The position numbers were made by a program, and so were the translations under genes. The notes under the pieces are model-generated. The model searched no databases, was not told the DNA's origin, and worked only from the letters and a program-made list of their open reading frames with translations. From positions 239,035-303,034 of the forward strand of contig NZ_PPXG01000007.1 of NCBI RefSeq assembly GCF_002909485.1: a stretch of DNA of 64,000 nt. Direction: 5' to 3'. The stretch comes from Stutzerimonas stutzeri. Lineage in GTDB: Bacteria > Pseudomonadota > Gammaproteobacteria > Pseudomonadales > Pseudomonadaceae. Below, one piece after another: positions 1-9,667 of the stretch (position 1 is its first letter; each line of letters opens with the position of its first letter).

Positions 1-81
1 GCGCATATCGAAGGGCCGGGCGAGCAGGCGCGGGACGCCAAGGTCGCCGCCGAACGACTGCTCGAAGCCGCCGGTATCTAG
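1..81 (+). CDS. C-terminal end of an unidentified protein (partial)
   Basis: An open frame enters from the left edge in frame 1 and stops at TAG 79-81. Only 26 residues are visible, ending AAERLLEAAGI, an alanine-rich amphipathic helix. That is too little to name a family. It converges on mexK with a 31-base gap in which I see no strong terminator. The codon use is GC-rich like the rest of the window, so it is probably the true end of a neighbouring chromosomal gene. Confidence 0.6.
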   Translation, partial: AHIEGPGEQARDAKVAAERLLEAAGI

Positions 82-112
82 GCGCGCCGCAGCGGACACG
101 CCCTTTTGCCGT

Positions 113-3100
113 TCAGAGGGTGCTAGCTTCGTCTTCCCGGACCTTGAACCAGGCGGCATACAGGGCTGGCAGGAACAGCAGCGTCAGCGCCGTGGCGACG
201 ATCAGACCACCCATGATTGCCACCGCCATCGGCCCGAAGAAGATGCTGCGCGACAACGGAATCATCGCCAGCACCGACGCCAGCGCAGTCAGCACGATGG
301 GCCGGAAGCGCCGTACCGTGGCTTCGACGATGGCAGTGAAACGTGCATGACCGACACCGATGTCCTGCTCGATCTGATCCACCAGAATCACCGAGTTGCG
401 CATGATCATCCCGGACAGCGCGATGGTGCCGAGCATAGCGACGAAGCCGAACGGCTGGCCGAACAGCAACAGGAACAGTGCGACACCGATGATGCCCAGC
501 GGCGCGGTGAGGAACACCATGGCCGAGCGTGAGAAGCTTTTGAGCTGGACCATCAGCAGCGTCACCACCACGATGATGAACAGCGGCATGCCGGCGTTCA
601 CCGAGCGCTGACCACGTTCGGAATCCTCTACCGTGCCGCCGACCTCGAGCAGGTAGCCGCCGGGCAACTGATCGCGAATGTCCGCCAGGGTCGGCTCGAT
701 CTCGCGCACCAACGCGGCTGGCTGCTGTTCTCCGTACACGTCGGCGCGCACGGTGACCGTCGGGAGGCGATTGCGATGCCAGATCACACCCTCCTCGAAG
801 CCGTACTCCAGCGTTGCCACCTGCGACAGCGGCACGCTGCGACCGCTCTCGGTGGGAATCGCCAGGCTCGGCAGCATCGACAGTTCAAGACGTTCACGCT
901 CTGTTCCGCGCAGGAGGATCTCGATCAGCTCATTGTCCTCGCGGAACTGGCTGACGCTGGCACCAATGAAAGTGCGCCGCAGGAAGCCGGACAATTCGGC
1001 GGTGGTCACACCCAGCGCACGGGCGCGGTCCTGGTCGACGTTGAGCCGGACCATCTTGCTCGGCTCCTGCCAATCCAGATGAACGTTGGCCACGTGCGGG
1101 TTCTCGTTGACCTTGGCTGCAACCTGGCGGGCCAGCCCGCGCACCACATCGATGTGCTCGCCAGTGACACGGAACTGCACGGGATAGCCCACCGGCGGGC
1201 CGTTCTCCAACCGAGTGACGCGGCCGCGCAGGTTCGGGAAGTCTTCGCGCATACGCTCGATTAGCCAGTCGCGCAGAGACTCGCGGGATTCGATGCTGTC
1301 GGCCAGCACGACGAACTGGGCAAAGCTCGATGCCGGCAACTGCTGATCGAGCGGCAGGTAGAAGCGCGGCGAACCGGTGCCGACATAGGCCACATAGTTA
1401 TCGACGCCAGCGCGCTCCTTGAGCAATTGTTCCAGACGCCGCACCTCGGCCTCGGTCGCCTTGAGCGAGGCACCCTCGGCCAGCTTGATGTCCACCATGA
1501 GTTCCAGGCGGCCAGAGGCCGGGAAGAACTGCTGCGGAACCATACGGAACAGCACCACCGCGGCAACGAACAGTGCCAAGGTAAGCAGGATCACGGTCTT
1601 GCGGCGGCGCACGCAGAACGTCACGACGCGGCGCACGCGCTGGTAGAAAGGTGTCGAGTAGGGATCGTGGTCGTCGCCAGCAGTGCCGTGCTTGTTTGCG
1701 GCATGCTTGGCCAGATCGGGCAGCAGTTTCTCGCCGAGCAAGGGTACGAAGACGACCGCTGCAATCCAGGAAGCAATCAGGGAGATGGCGACCACCTGAA
1801 AGATCGAACGGGTGTATTCGCCCGTACTTGAGTCGGCTGTGGCAATCGGCAGAAAACCCGCCGCGGTGATCAGCGTACCGGTCAGCATCGGGAAAGCCGT
1901 GCTATTCCAGGCGAAGCTGGCGGCCTTGAGACGGTCGTAGCCCTGCTCCATCTTGATCGCCATCATCTCGACCGCAATGATCGCGTCGTCCACCATCAGC
2001 CCGAGGGCCAGTACCAGAGCGCCGAGGGAAATCTTGTGCAGGCCGATGTCCAGATAGTTCATCGCAGCGAAGGTCATCGCCAGCACCAGCGGAATCGACA
2101 ACGCCACCACCAGCCCGGTACGCACGCCGAGCGAGAAGAAGCTCACCAGCAACACGATCACCAGCGCTTCGATCAGCACTTTGACGAACTCGCCGACGCT
2201 GGTTTTCACCGCCGCGGGCTGATCCGACACCTTGCGCAGCTGCATCCCCGCCGGCAGCTCCTCCTGCAGGCGGGCGAACTCCTGTTCCAGTGCCTCGCCC
2301 AGCACCAGGATGTCTCCACCACTTTTCATCGAAACCGCCAGCCCCAACGCCGGCTCGCCCATGAAGCGCATGCGCGGCGCAGGCGGGTCGTTGAAACCGC
2401 GATGCACCTCGGCCACGTCGCCAATACGGAAGGTGCGACCGGCAACGCGGATGGGGAAATCACGAATCTCCTTGACCGTCTCGAAGCTACCGGTGACGCG
2501 CAGCTGCACCCGATCGCTGATCGTCTCGACGAAACCGGCGGCGGTCAACGCGTTCTGCGCTTCCAGCGCCTGGCGCACGGCTTCCAGCGGGACGCCGAGC
2601 GTGGCCAGCTTGACGTTAGAGAGTTCGATCCAGATCTTCTCGTCCTGCAGGCCGATCAGCTCGACCTTGCCGACGCTCTTCACCCGCTGCAGTTGCAGCT
2701 GGATGCGGTCGGCGTAGTCCTTGAGAATCGCGTAGTCGAAACCGTCGCCGGTCAGCGCGTAGATGTTGCCGAAGGTGGTGCCGAACTCGTCATTGAAGAA
2801 AGGCCCCTGCACACCCGGCGGAAAGGTGTGCTGGATGTCGCCGATCTTCTTGCGAATCTGGTACCAGAGGTCGGGAATATCCTTCGAGCGCATCGAGTCG
2901 CGCGCCATGAAGGTGACGTTGGATTCACCCGGCCGGGAGAACGAGACGATGCGCTCGTACTCGCCGGTTTCCATCAGCTTCTTCTCGATGCGCTCGGTGA
3001 CCTGGCGCGACATCTCTTCGGCGGTAGCGCCCGGCCACTGCGTCTGGATGACCATGGCCTTGAAGGTGAACGGTGGATCCTCGCTCTGGCCGAGCTTGCT

Positions 3101-3193
3101 GTACGACAGCGCGCCGACAATCGCCAACAACAGCATCAGATAGACGACGATCTGCCGATTCTGCAGCGCCCAGGCGGAAAGATTGAAGCGCAT
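113..3193 (-). CDS. mexK: RND multidrug efflux transporter, MexK-like
   Basis: This is the inner-membrane proton/drug antiporter of a tripartite efflux pump. The 1026 residues match the roughly 1025 of P. aeruginosa MexK. The start MRFNLSAWALQNR and the early SEDPPFTFK segment are typical of the MexK/TriC branch of the HAE-1 RND family. The first membrane helix covers about residues 13-32, the first periplasmic porter domain about 35-335, and the TM2-6 block follows. TM4 carries the acidic pair in GLMVDDAII, which is needed for proton relay in RND pumps. A second TM7 plus porter repeat and a final helix bundle follow. It lies 5 bases after mexJ on the same strand, so the two form one operon, and divergent mexL fits MexJK-MexL. 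No outer-membrane channel gene is adjacent, so the pump probably recruits OprM or OpmH from elsewhere, as known for MexJK. Confidence 0.88.
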   Translation of the reverse strand: MRFNLSAWALQNRQIVVYLMLLLAIVGALSYSKLGQSEDPPFTFKAMVIQTQWPGATAEEMSRQVTERIEKKLMETGEYERIVSFSRPGESNVTFMARDSMRSKDIPDLWYQIRKKIGDIQHTFPPGVQGPFFNDEFGTTFGNIYALTGDGFDYAILKDYADRIQLQLQRVKSVGKVELIGLQDEKIWIELSNVKLATLGVPLEAVRQALEAQNALTAAGFVETISDRVQLRVTGSFETVKEIRDFPIRVAGRTFRIGDVAEVHRGFNDPPAPRMRFMGEPALGLAVSMKSGGDILVLGEALEQEFARLQEELPAGMQLRKVSDQPAAVKTSVGEFVKVLIEALVIVLLVSFFSLGVRTGLVVALSIPLVLAMTFAAMNYLDIGLHKISLGALVLALGLMVDDAIIAVEMMAIKMEQGYDRLKAASFAWNSTAFPMLTGTLITAAGFLPIATADSSTGEYTRSIFQVVAISLIASWIAAVVFVPLLGEKLLPDLAKHAANKHGTAGDDHDPYSTPFYQRVRRVVTFCVRRRKTVILLTLALFVAAVVLFRMVPQQFFPASGRLELMVDIKLAEGASLKATEAEVRRLEQLLKERAGVDNYVAYVGTGSPRFYLPLDQQLPASSFAQFVVLADSIESRESLRDWLIERMREDFPNLRGRVTRLENGPPVGYPVQFRVTGEHIDVVRGLARQVAAKVNENPHVANVHLDWQEPSKMVRLNVDQDRARALGVTTAELSGFLRRTFIGASVSQFREDNELIEILLRGTERERLELSMLPSLAIPTESGRSVPLSQVATLEYGFEEGVIWHRNRLPTVTVRADVYGEQQPAALVREIEPTLADIRDQLPGGYLLEVGGTVEDSERGQRSVNAGMPLFIIVVVTLLMVQLKSFSRSAMVFLTAPLGIIGVALFLLLFGQPFGFVAMLGTIALSGMIMRNSVILVDQIEQDIGVGHARFTAIVEATVRRFRPIVLTALASVLAMIPLSRSIFFGPMAVAIMGGLIVATALTLLFLPALYAAWFKVREDEASTL

Positions 3194-3198
3194 CGCAG

Positions 3199-4299
3199 TT
3201 ACTCCTGGGCAGCCAGCTCGACGGGGCGATTGTGGCGGTCCACCGGGCGAACCAGCTGGTTCTCGCTGAGCATCTGCACGCCAGCCAGCACGATCCAGTC
3301 ATCGGCATTCAGGCCTTCGAGTACCGGCACCAGCTGCTCACCGAACGCCCCGGCACGCACTTCGACCCGCTCTACCGTGGAATCGGCCTTCAGTCGCCAC
3401 ACGTGTGCCCTTCCCTGTTCGGCGCTGAGCGCGGACAACGGCACCGCCAGCGACACCTCGCCATCGCGGCGGATGCTCACCAGTGCACTTTGGCCGAGGT
3501 CTGCGGGCACTTCCTGTTCGCTAAAGGCGACGCGCGCGGAATAGGTCCGCGACTGCGCATCGGCGGCAGGCGAGAGCTCGCGAATCTTGCCGAGATAGTG
3601 GCGCCCAGGCTGCGACCAGAGTTCGACCTCGACTTCCTGGCCAATTCGATAGCGCTCCAGCGACTGTTCCGGTAGATCGATGGCCACTTCCCGCTCCCCA
3701 TCAGCGGCCAGCACGAATGCGGTCTGCCCTGCGGCGACCACCTGGCCGACCTCGATTCGGCGCTGCGCGATCAAGCCGTCGCGGTTTGCACGCAACACGG
3801 CGTAATCGACCTGATTGCTCGCGACATCGAACTCGGCCCGCGCCTGTTGCAGACGGGCCGCCGCGGCGCGGTAGGCATTGTCGGCGTTGTCGAATTGAGA
3901 CTGGCTGACCAGCTGGCGGCCGAGCAGCGCCTGATAGCGATCATGTTCCGCCTTGGCCACTCGCAGATTGGCTTCCGCCGCCGCCACCTGGGCGCGCATG
4001 CCGTCCAGTTGCAGTCGCACGTCCTGCGGATCAAGACGCGCCAGGGGCTGATCCTTGCGCACGCGGTCACCCGCCTCGACCAGGCGTTCGACGACTTTGC
4101 CGCCGATGCGGAAGGCCAGCTCAGGCTCATAACGTGCGTGCACCTCGCCGGGATAGCTCTCGCGCGCTTCGCTGGCAGGCTGCGGCTGGACCACCATGAC
4201 CGGGCGAGGCAGCTGCGGCGGCGGCTCGCCATTGCCACAGGCGACCAGAACAAGTGCACAACCAAGCGTAGAGGCAAGGGACAAGGCATGTCGGAACAC
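3199..4299 (-). CDS. mexJ: RND efflux periplasmic adaptor lipoprotein, MexJ-like
   Basis: This membrane-fusion protein couples the MexK pump to an outer-membrane channel. It has 366 residues; MexJ has about 367. The N-terminal signal ends in a lipobox (LVLVAC, Cys about residue 21), so the mature protein should be lipid-anchored. A beta-barrel/lipoyl half (ELAFRIGGKVVERLVEAGD) is followed by an alpha-helical hairpin of about 80 residues rich in Ala, Gln and Arg, then the second lipoyl half (RANRDGLIAQRR) and the membrane-proximal domain. It is the first gene of the operon, and the 87-base gap to divergent mexL contains the operator. The start at 4299 follows the lipoprotein signal logic. Confidence 0.87.
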   Translation of the reverse strand: MFRHALSLASTLGCALVLVACGNGEPPPQLPRPVMVVQPQPASEARESYPGEVHARYEPELAFRIGGKVVERLVEAGDRVRKDQPLARLDPQDVRLQLDGMRAQVAAAEANLRVAKAEHDRYQALLGRQLVSQSQFDNADNAYRAAAARLQQARAEFDVASNQVDYAVLRANRDGLIAQRRIEVGQVVAAGQTAFVLAADGEREVAIDLPEQSLERYRIGQEVEVELWSQPGRHYLGKIRELSPAADAQSRTYSARVAFSEQEVPADLGQSALVSIRRDGEVSLAVPLSALSAEQGRAHVWRLKADSTVERVEVRAGAFGEQLVPVLEGLNADDWIVLAGVQMLSENQLVRPVDRHNRPVELAAQE

Positions 4300-4336
4300 G
4301 ATGAAGTCTCTCTGTCGCGAAGCGGATTGGAATACT

Positions 4337-4352
4337 TATACTGCGCGGTATA
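4337..4352. promoter_or_regulatory. Palindromic operator between mexJ and mexL
   Basis: The 16-base near-palindrome TATACTGCGCGGTATA is centred on GCGC, and a second inverted pair, GGTAT with ATACC, overlaps it to the right. It lies in the 87-base divergent gap between an RND operon and its TetR gene, where TetR repressors such as MexL normally bind to repress both promoters. That MexL binds here is inferred. Confidence 0.6.
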
Positions 4353-4386
4353 GTAAAAATACCGTACCAGCCAGTCCACTATTAAA

Positions 4387-5028
4387 ATGCCCATGACTGA
4401 AAACCATTCCGTATCGCCTGGCCCCGGCCGCCCGAAGGACCCCGCAAAGCGCGAGGCAATCCTCGCTGCAGCACAGGTACTGTTTCTCGGCAACGGCTAC
4501 GAAGGCAGCAGCATGGAGGCCATCGCCGCCGAAGCCGGCGTTTCCAAGCTCACGCTGTACAGCCACTTCAAGGACAAGGAGGCGCTATTCAGCGCAGCCG
4601 TGAAAACCACCTGCGAAACCCGCCTGCCAAGGCGGTTGTTTCAGGTGGAGGAAGATTGCGACATCGAAGAGCTGCTGCTGGCGATCGGCGGCGCCTTCAA
4701 TGAGTTGGTCAATAGCCCCGAGTCCATCGGCCTGCATCGGGTGATGGTGGCGATGGCGACGCAGAATCCGGGGCTGGTGAAGATGTTCTTCGATGCCGGC
4801 CCCCAGCAGCTTCTGTGCGATCTGCAACAGCTGTTCACCAGGGCAAACGCACTGGGCCTGCTGGATATCGACGACCCACTGCGAGCGGCCGAGCATTTCT
4901 GTTCGCTGATCAAAGGAGCCCAGCACTTTCGATTGCTGGTCGGCTATACCGAGGCGCCAACCAATGAGGAAGGCAACCTGCACGTACGGGATGCAGTGAG
5001 CGTATTTCTGCGCGCCTATCGCCGCTGA
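4387..5028 (+). CDS. mexL: TetR-family repressor of mexJK, MexL-like
   Basis: A 213-residue TetR-family regulator (P. aeruginosa MexL has 212). The helix-turn-helix lies at about residues 18-62, with the typical AREAILAAAQ-like first helix and the recognition segment AEAGVSKLTLYSHFKDKEAL. The C-terminal part is the variable ligand-binding and dimerisation domain. It is divergent from mexJ, as in P. aeruginosa, where MexL represses mexJK and itself; loss of MexL raises efflux of triclosan and some antibiotics. Two ATGs (4387 and 4393) are possible and neither has a strong Shine-Dalgarno sequence; I chose the first. Confidence 0.86.
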   Translation: MPMTENHSVSPGPGRPKDPAKREAILAAAQVLFLGNGYEGSSMEAIAAEAGVSKLTLYSHFKDKEALFSAAVKTTCETRLPRRLFQVEEDCDIEELLLAIGGAFNELVNSPESIGLHRVMVAMATQNPGLVKMFFDAGPQQLLCDLQQLFTRANALGLLDIDDPLRAAEHFCSLIKGAQHFRLLVGYTEAPTNEEGNLHVRDAVSVFLRAYRR

Positions 5029-5060
5029 CCTGAGCAAGCGAGAGGTTGCGGACTGGTGAA

Positions 5061-5837
5061 TCAGCCCTGCAGCTTCTTCTTCGGATAGATATCGTAGCGG
5101 CTGGATTTGCCTTCCAGGCTGTAACCGGGCTTGCTGCCGTCGATCGCCGGCGCTTTGCGCGGGCGTTTGACCACCACGCGGTGAGTGGCCAGTTCCAGCG
5201 CGGCGGCCAGCAGCGCGGGCGCATCCATATCGTCGCCGACGAAGGGCCGGAACAGCCGCATCTCCTTCTTCACCAGCGCGCTCTTGTCGCGATGGGGGAA
5301 CATCGGGTCGAGATAGATGACCTGTGGCGCCTCGAGCTGCCACTGCGTCATCAGCTCGATGGCATTGCCTTTGAGCAGGGTCATCCGCGCGGCGATCGCG
5401 CCAACTTCGAAATCCACCGCGGCCCTGCTCAGGCCGTCCTCGAGCAGGGCGGCAATCAGCGGCTGGCGTTCAATAAGGCTTACTTCGCAGCCCAGCGTTG
5501 CCAGCACGAAAGCATCGCGCCCCAGCCCGGCGGTAGCATCCAGCACCCGAGGGCGAATACCCGGCTGGATGCCTACGGCCTTGGCGATCATCTGCCCACT
5601 GCCACCGCCGAACTGACGCCGGTGCGCAGCGGCACCCTCAACGAAGTCCACCCTTACCGGGCCCGGCGCCTGCGCCTCGAGCACCTGCAGCTGCAAGCCG
5701 TCCGCGCCAATCTGCAAAGCGAATTCGGCGGCGTCCGCCGTTACCGGCAATCCAAGACGCTGCGCCCAATCATGGGCTGCAGCCGTGAACTGCGGGGCGA
5801 GAGGCTCGACTCGAACCAGGGGGTTGCGTGCGGACAT
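5061..5837 (-). CDS. rsmJ: 16S rRNA (guanine-1516-N2) methyltransferase RsmJ
   Basis: This enzyme transfers a methyl group from S-adenosylmethionine to G1516 of 16S rRNA in the small subunit. The protein (258 residues from this start) has the Rossmann-type SAM motif [13 protein letters not shown] and the family-typical motif [18 protein letters not shown] near residues 180-200. It ends in a lysine-rich tail (KKKLQG). The frame is open upstream to 5882 with ATGs at 5855 and 5837; I prefer [15 protein letters not shown] at 5837 by resemblance to other RsmJ starts, but the start is uncertain. It converges on mexL 32 bases away. Confidence 0.85.
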   Translation of the reverse strand: MSARNPLVRVEPLAPQFTAAAHDWAQRLGLPVTADAAEFALQIGADGLQLQVLEAQAPGPVRVDFVEGAAAHRRQFGGGSGQMIAKAVGIQPGIRPRVLDATAGLGRDAFVLATLGCEVSLIERQPLIAALLEDGLSRAAVDFEVGAIAARMTLLKGNAIELMTQWQLEAPQVIYLDPMFPHRDKSALVKKEMRLFRPFVGDDMDAPALLAAALELATHRVVVKRPRKAPAIDGSKPGYSLEGKSSRYDIYPKKKLQG

Positions 5838-5908
5838 GGGGCATCCAGCGGTCATGGAAAACGGCGCATTGTGCCAGAGCAATCCTCACTGCGCCTGGAG
5901 AGCGGTAC

Positions 5909-6601
5909 TTAGCGACACATGCCGAAGCCACCCATGTCGACATGAAAGTGGTCGTGGTGGGCCGCGTTGTATTCAGGCCCGAGCGTGACATTGAACGCAT
6001 CGCAGGCCGCGTCGCGAACTAGCCGCAGAAAACGCGCTTTATCTCCGTCACCCTGCCAATCCCGCGCCACGGTGATGCGAGTGCCGTCCTGCAAGTGAAA
6101 GCCGGCCAGATCCAGTGCATTGGCGCTGGCGTGCTGGCTGCGGCGATTGCTGCGTGCAATGTTACGGCAGGCGAAGCTGCCGAAATGATCGATGCGTACC
6201 ACCCGCTGGCCGAACACCGCCTGGGCCGCCGGCTGAAGCCCGTGCAACTCGAACATTGCATAAGCGGCCGCCAGCGGACAGGTGGCAAGAAACGGTCCAC
6301 TGAAGCGCACGTCGGAGCCCTGCACGCGCACGCTGTTCTCAACCGGGCAACCTGGCTCCGGCGTGCTGTCCGGTACGGCTGTATAGCGCAATGGTGCAGT
6401 AGCAAGCGCCTGTTCGCAGAGCGTTCGATCCTGCTGCAGGCGGCGCAGCTTGAGCGACGTCAGCAGGTTCGGTGGTTCACGAATGTCCAGCGGCGCCCAG
6501 GGGTTCCAACGCGGCGGGACCTCGATCAGCTCCTGCCGCACCGCCAGGGCGAAGCCGGCAAGCAGCACCAACAAAAGAAGAAAAAATCTGCCAAAGGTCA
6601 T
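5909..6601 (-). CDS. Extensin-like C-terminal domain protein, putative zinc D,D-peptidase fold
   Basis: A 230-residue membrane-anchored or exported protein. An N-terminal hydrophobic segment (residues about 4-20, FFLLLLVLLAGFALAV) is followed by an extensin-family domain. Zinc-site residues typical of the M15-like fold are visible: SQHASANALDLAGF and HHDHFHVDMG near the C-terminus. Paired cysteines (about residues 62, 84, 108, 145, 198 and 229) suggest disulfides in the periplasm. Proteins of this family are thought to act on peptidoglycan, but the substrate is not established. In PAO1 a similar gene lies between rsmJ and tsaB, so this is core synteny. Confidence 0.75.
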   Translation of the reverse strand: MTFGRFFLLLLVLLAGFALAVRQELIEVPPRWNPWAPLDIREPPNLLTSLKLRRLQQDRTLCEQALATAPLRYTAVPDSTPEPGCPVENSVRVQGSDVRFSGPFLATCPLAAAYAMFELHGLQPAAQAVFGQRVVRIDHFGSFACRNIARSNRRSQHASANALDLAGFHLQDGTRITVARDWQGDGDKARFLRLVRDAACDAFNVTLGPEYNAAHHDHFHVDMGGFGMCR

Positions 6602-6674
6602 TTCTTATGGGCAACACAGAGCGCCCGAAGTTGAGCGCGATGTTTTACAAAACTGGTCGAACGGCAGCGCTTGC

Positions 6675-7532
6675 TCAATCGGCAAGCAGCGACAGCTGAG
6701 GCGCCGGTTGAAATGAAGGCAAAGGTGGCAGGCCTGGCAAACGCTCACTCAGCTGAGCGTGAAAACGCATCGCCAGCTCGGGCGCACGGTGGTTGTCCGG
6801 CGTGTGCAGATACACGTGCGGTGCCTTGCCTGCCTCAATCCAGGTCGCCACCTTATCCAGCCACGGCGTCATGAATGCGTCATTTGCTTCCAGCTGCGGA
6901 TGTCCGACGAAGCGCAACTGAGGCGAGTCGCTGAATGCCACCGGGCGCACCGGCAGCCGCGGCTTTTTGCTTTGCGCATGCAGCAGAGCCGGATCACGGG
7001 ACTGGCAGCTGAACAGTGCACGGGTATCGAGGCAAATACGTTCGATGCTGCGATCACGCAGCAGGCGATTCAACGCGCGCTCGCCGTCGCCCTTGTCGAA
7101 GAAAGCCGGATGGCGCACCTCGATAGCCAGCTTTGCAGCGAAGCCGTCGATGAAGGCGGCAAGCTCGCCCAGCCTGGATGGGCCTACGCTGGCGGGCAGC
7201 TGCAGCCAAAATGGCGTAACCCTCTGCCCCAGCGGCGCGAGCAACCGCTGAAAGGCGTGCGCCAAGCCCAGCGCCGCGTGCAGATCATCAGCTTGACTGA
7301 CATCTCGCGGAAACTTGGCGCAAAAGCGGAAAGCTTCAGGCATCTGGCTAGCCCAGCGCAGGACCTTCTCCTCAGAGGGCCAGGCATAGAGCGTGGTATT
7401 GCCCTCCACTGTGTTGAAGATCGCGCAGTAGCTGGCGAGAAAATCCGGTGCGGGCATCCCCTTTGGATACAAAGAGCCCAGCCAGGCACTCTCATTCCAG
7501 GAGGGACAACCGAGGTAATAGGGAAGCTGCAA
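6675..7532 (-). CDS. DUF72 family protein (YecE-like)
   Basis: A 285-residue TIM-barrel-like DUF72 protein. It has the family start YYLGCPSWNESAW, then the FNTVEGNTTLYAWPS segment, AFRFCAKFPRDVS, the E-x-RH strand (LAIEVRHPAFF) and the C-terminal HTPDNHRAPELAMRFH. DUF72 proteins are widespread and their biochemical role is unknown. No membrane segment is visible, so it should be cytoplasmic. It lies alone between the extensin-like gene and the tsaB region, on the same strand as both. Confidence 0.82.
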   Translation of the reverse strand: MQLPYYLGCPSWNESAWLGSLYPKGMPAPDFLASYCAIFNTVEGNTTLYAWPSEEKVLRWASQMPEAFRFCAKFPRDVSQADDLHAALGLAHAFQRLLAPLGQRVTPFWLQLPASVGPSRLGELAAFIDGFAAKLAIEVRHPAFFDKGDGERALNRLLRDRSIERICLDTRALFSCQSRDPALLHAQSKKPRLPVRPVAFSDSPQLRFVGHPQLEANDAFMTPWLDKVATWIEAGKAPHVYLHTPDNHRAPELAMRFHAQLSERLPGLPPLPSFQPAPQLSLLAD

Positions 7533-7546
7533 CAGGCTAGACGACC

Positions 7547-7891
7547 TCAGGCGTAGAGGTCGAGCCCAAGCACCTCGGTGCCATCGAGGTCGGCGCTGAA
7601 GCTGGCCGTGCTGGCGTAGCTGGCCAGTGCCTGAGCGACGCGACCGGACAATGGGCGCTCCGGCTGAGGTTCGTCATAACGGAATGCGGCGTAGCGTTCG
7701 ACCAATGCACTCGAATTGACCCGCTGTTGCGGACGCTCGGCCTGGGGTTGGTAATCCTGCCCGGCACGGCTGTCGACAACGCGCTGAGCCTGCGCGACTC
7801 GCTGCGTTTCCCCATAGCTATCCGCCGCTCTACCGGTACGGGTAGAACGATCTGTTGAATAGGGGACAGGAAAGGAACTTTCGACGCGCAT
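7547..7891 (-). CDS. Conserved hypothetical protein, Arg/Gln-rich
   Basis: A 114-residue protein that I do not recognise as a characterised family. The N-terminal two thirds are polar and low-complexity (Arg, Gln, Ser), likely disordered. The last 50 residues (VERYAAFRYDEPQPERP to GLDLYA) look more ordered and include a possible helix (VAQALASYAST). There is no signal peptide. A small unknown gene holds this place next to tsaB in other pseudomonads as I recall, which supports it being real. The start may be ATG 7894 or 7891; both lack a clear ribosome-binding site. Confidence 0.55.
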   Translation of the reverse strand: MRVESSFPVPYSTDRSTRTGRAADSYGETQRVAQAQRVVDSRAGQDYQPQAERPQQRVNSSALVERYAAFRYDEPQPERPLSGRVAQALASYASTASFSADLDGTEVLGLDLYA

Positions 7892-7955
7892 CATTCGACT
7901 CGATCAAAGGCCCAGCGACTCTAACGGGCAGCCAAGGCTTTGGCAACGCCCGTCG

Positions 7956-8633
7956 TCATTTGATCCCTTTGGGCGTTGCAACATTGTCACGCAGGTAGAC
8001 CGGCTGGGCCTGATCGGCCTCCAGCGCCTCGCCGCGCTGCCAGGCGAATGTCGCCAGTTGCAGCAGATCCTCGGCATGGGGCAGCATGCCGGCATCATGC
8101 CCACGTACGGCCGCGGTTATCCGCTCGGCGTAGCCCCAGCCGGTGCCGGCACCAAACCAGTCGCCGCCCGCATCTCTAGGCAGGGCAGCGCGCTCGGGTG
8201 GCAGAACGGCCTCGCTACCGACCAGTTGCATCTCCCCGCCTTGCTCGCGGTAGCAGCCCCAGTAGACCTCGTCCATGCGTGCATCAATCGCCGTTGCAAC
8301 CTGCACCGCGCCATGCTCGCGCCAGGTGCGCTGAGCGATGGTCGCAAGCGTGGAAATCGGTAGCACCGGCCGCTGCAACGCGAATGCCAGTCCCTGCACC
8401 ACACCGATAGCGATCCGCACGCCCGTAAAGGCCCCCGGCCCCCGCCCGAAGGCGATGGCATCCACCGCGGACAGCGCGACTCCGGCCTCGCCGAGCAGCG
8501 CCTGCACCATCGGTAGTAAGCGCTGGGCATGCAGACGCGGAATCACCTCGTAGTGGCTCAACACCTTGTCGTCATGCAGCAAGGCGACCGAGCAGGCTTC
8601 GGTGGCGGTATCCAGGGCCAGCAGAGTGGTCAT
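7956..8633 (-). CDS. tsaB: tRNA threonylcarbamoyladenosine biosynthesis protein TsaB
   Basis: TsaB is the scaffold partner of TsaD in the TsaBDE complex that makes t6A37 in ANN-decoding tRNAs. The 225-residue protein has the ASKHA-fold N-terminus LLALDTATEACSVALL, the FGRGPGAFTGVRIAIG motif at about residues 62-77 (the TsaD-binding region), and the YWGCYRE strand. The family length is about 225-235. It lies upstream of the small hypothetical gene and downstream of adk in transcription order, separated from adk by a strong terminator, so it has its own promoter. Confidence 0.92.
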   Translation of the reverse strand: MTTLLALDTATEACSVALLHDDKVLSHYEVIPRLHAQRLLPMVQALLGEAGVALSAVDAIAFGRGPGAFTGVRIAIGVVQGLAFALQRPVLPISTLATIAQRTWREHGAVQVATAIDARMDEVYWGCYREQGGEMQLVGSEAVLPPERAALPRDAGGDWFGAGTGWGYAERITAAVRGHDAGMLPHAEDLLQLATFAWQRGEALEADQAQPVYLRDNVATPKGIK

Positions 8634-8717
8634 CGGGTCAGTCCGGTCGGTGAAAAGGCGCAGATTCTAGCGTATTCGAGGTCTGGGTTCTTTCGCCGTT
8701 GACCCGGCCTTCGGGAC

Positions 8718-8748
8718 AAAAAAATGCCCGTATCCTTGGATACGGGCA
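8718..8748 (-). terminator. Rho-independent terminator of adk
   Basis: A perfect 11-bp inverted repeat (TGCCCGTATCC, two-base loop, GGATACGGGCA) at 8725-8748, followed on the minus strand by seven T residues. It lies 29 bases after the adk stop, which is the right place to end adk transcription and isolate tsaB. Confidence 0.88.
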
Positions 8749-8776
8749 ATTCGTAGGCCTTCAACCGCTGCTTGGA

Positions 8777-9442
<666 letters not shown>

Positions 9443-9551
9443 TTAGATAAGGGGTGACTCTGCCAGCGGGCCGGTGCGGTCATCGCTGACGAATCAAAAA
9501 TTCTGGTTTGCCGCCATGCGACAAAAGGTTGAACACGATACACAGCGCACC

Positions 9552-9571
9552 GGGACGGCACAAGCCGTCCC
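9552..9571. other. Hairpin in the ppc-adk gap
   Basis: An 8-bp perfect inverted repeat GGGACGGC-ACAA-GCCGTCCC lies in the 243-base gap between the end of ppc and the start of adk. It has no T-run on either side, so it is a weak terminator candidate for ppc (minus strand), or simply a stable stem. The adk promoter should lie between here and 9424, but I see no clear -35/-10 pair. Confidence 0.4.
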
Positions 9572-9667
9572 GAAAACGCCTATCGACCCTCATAAATGTC
9601 ACGATTCGACGCGAGCTCCGGCTAACAGGGCGGGCACGCCCTGAGGTTGGCCGGACATGACGAGTTG

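Noticed and set aside
2036..3544. 502-codon open frame on the plus strand, His/Gln-rich
   Set aside because: It is the antisense shadow of mexK and mexJ. Its composition is biased by GC-rich codon use and it matches no family, whereas the minus-strand frames carry full RND motifs.
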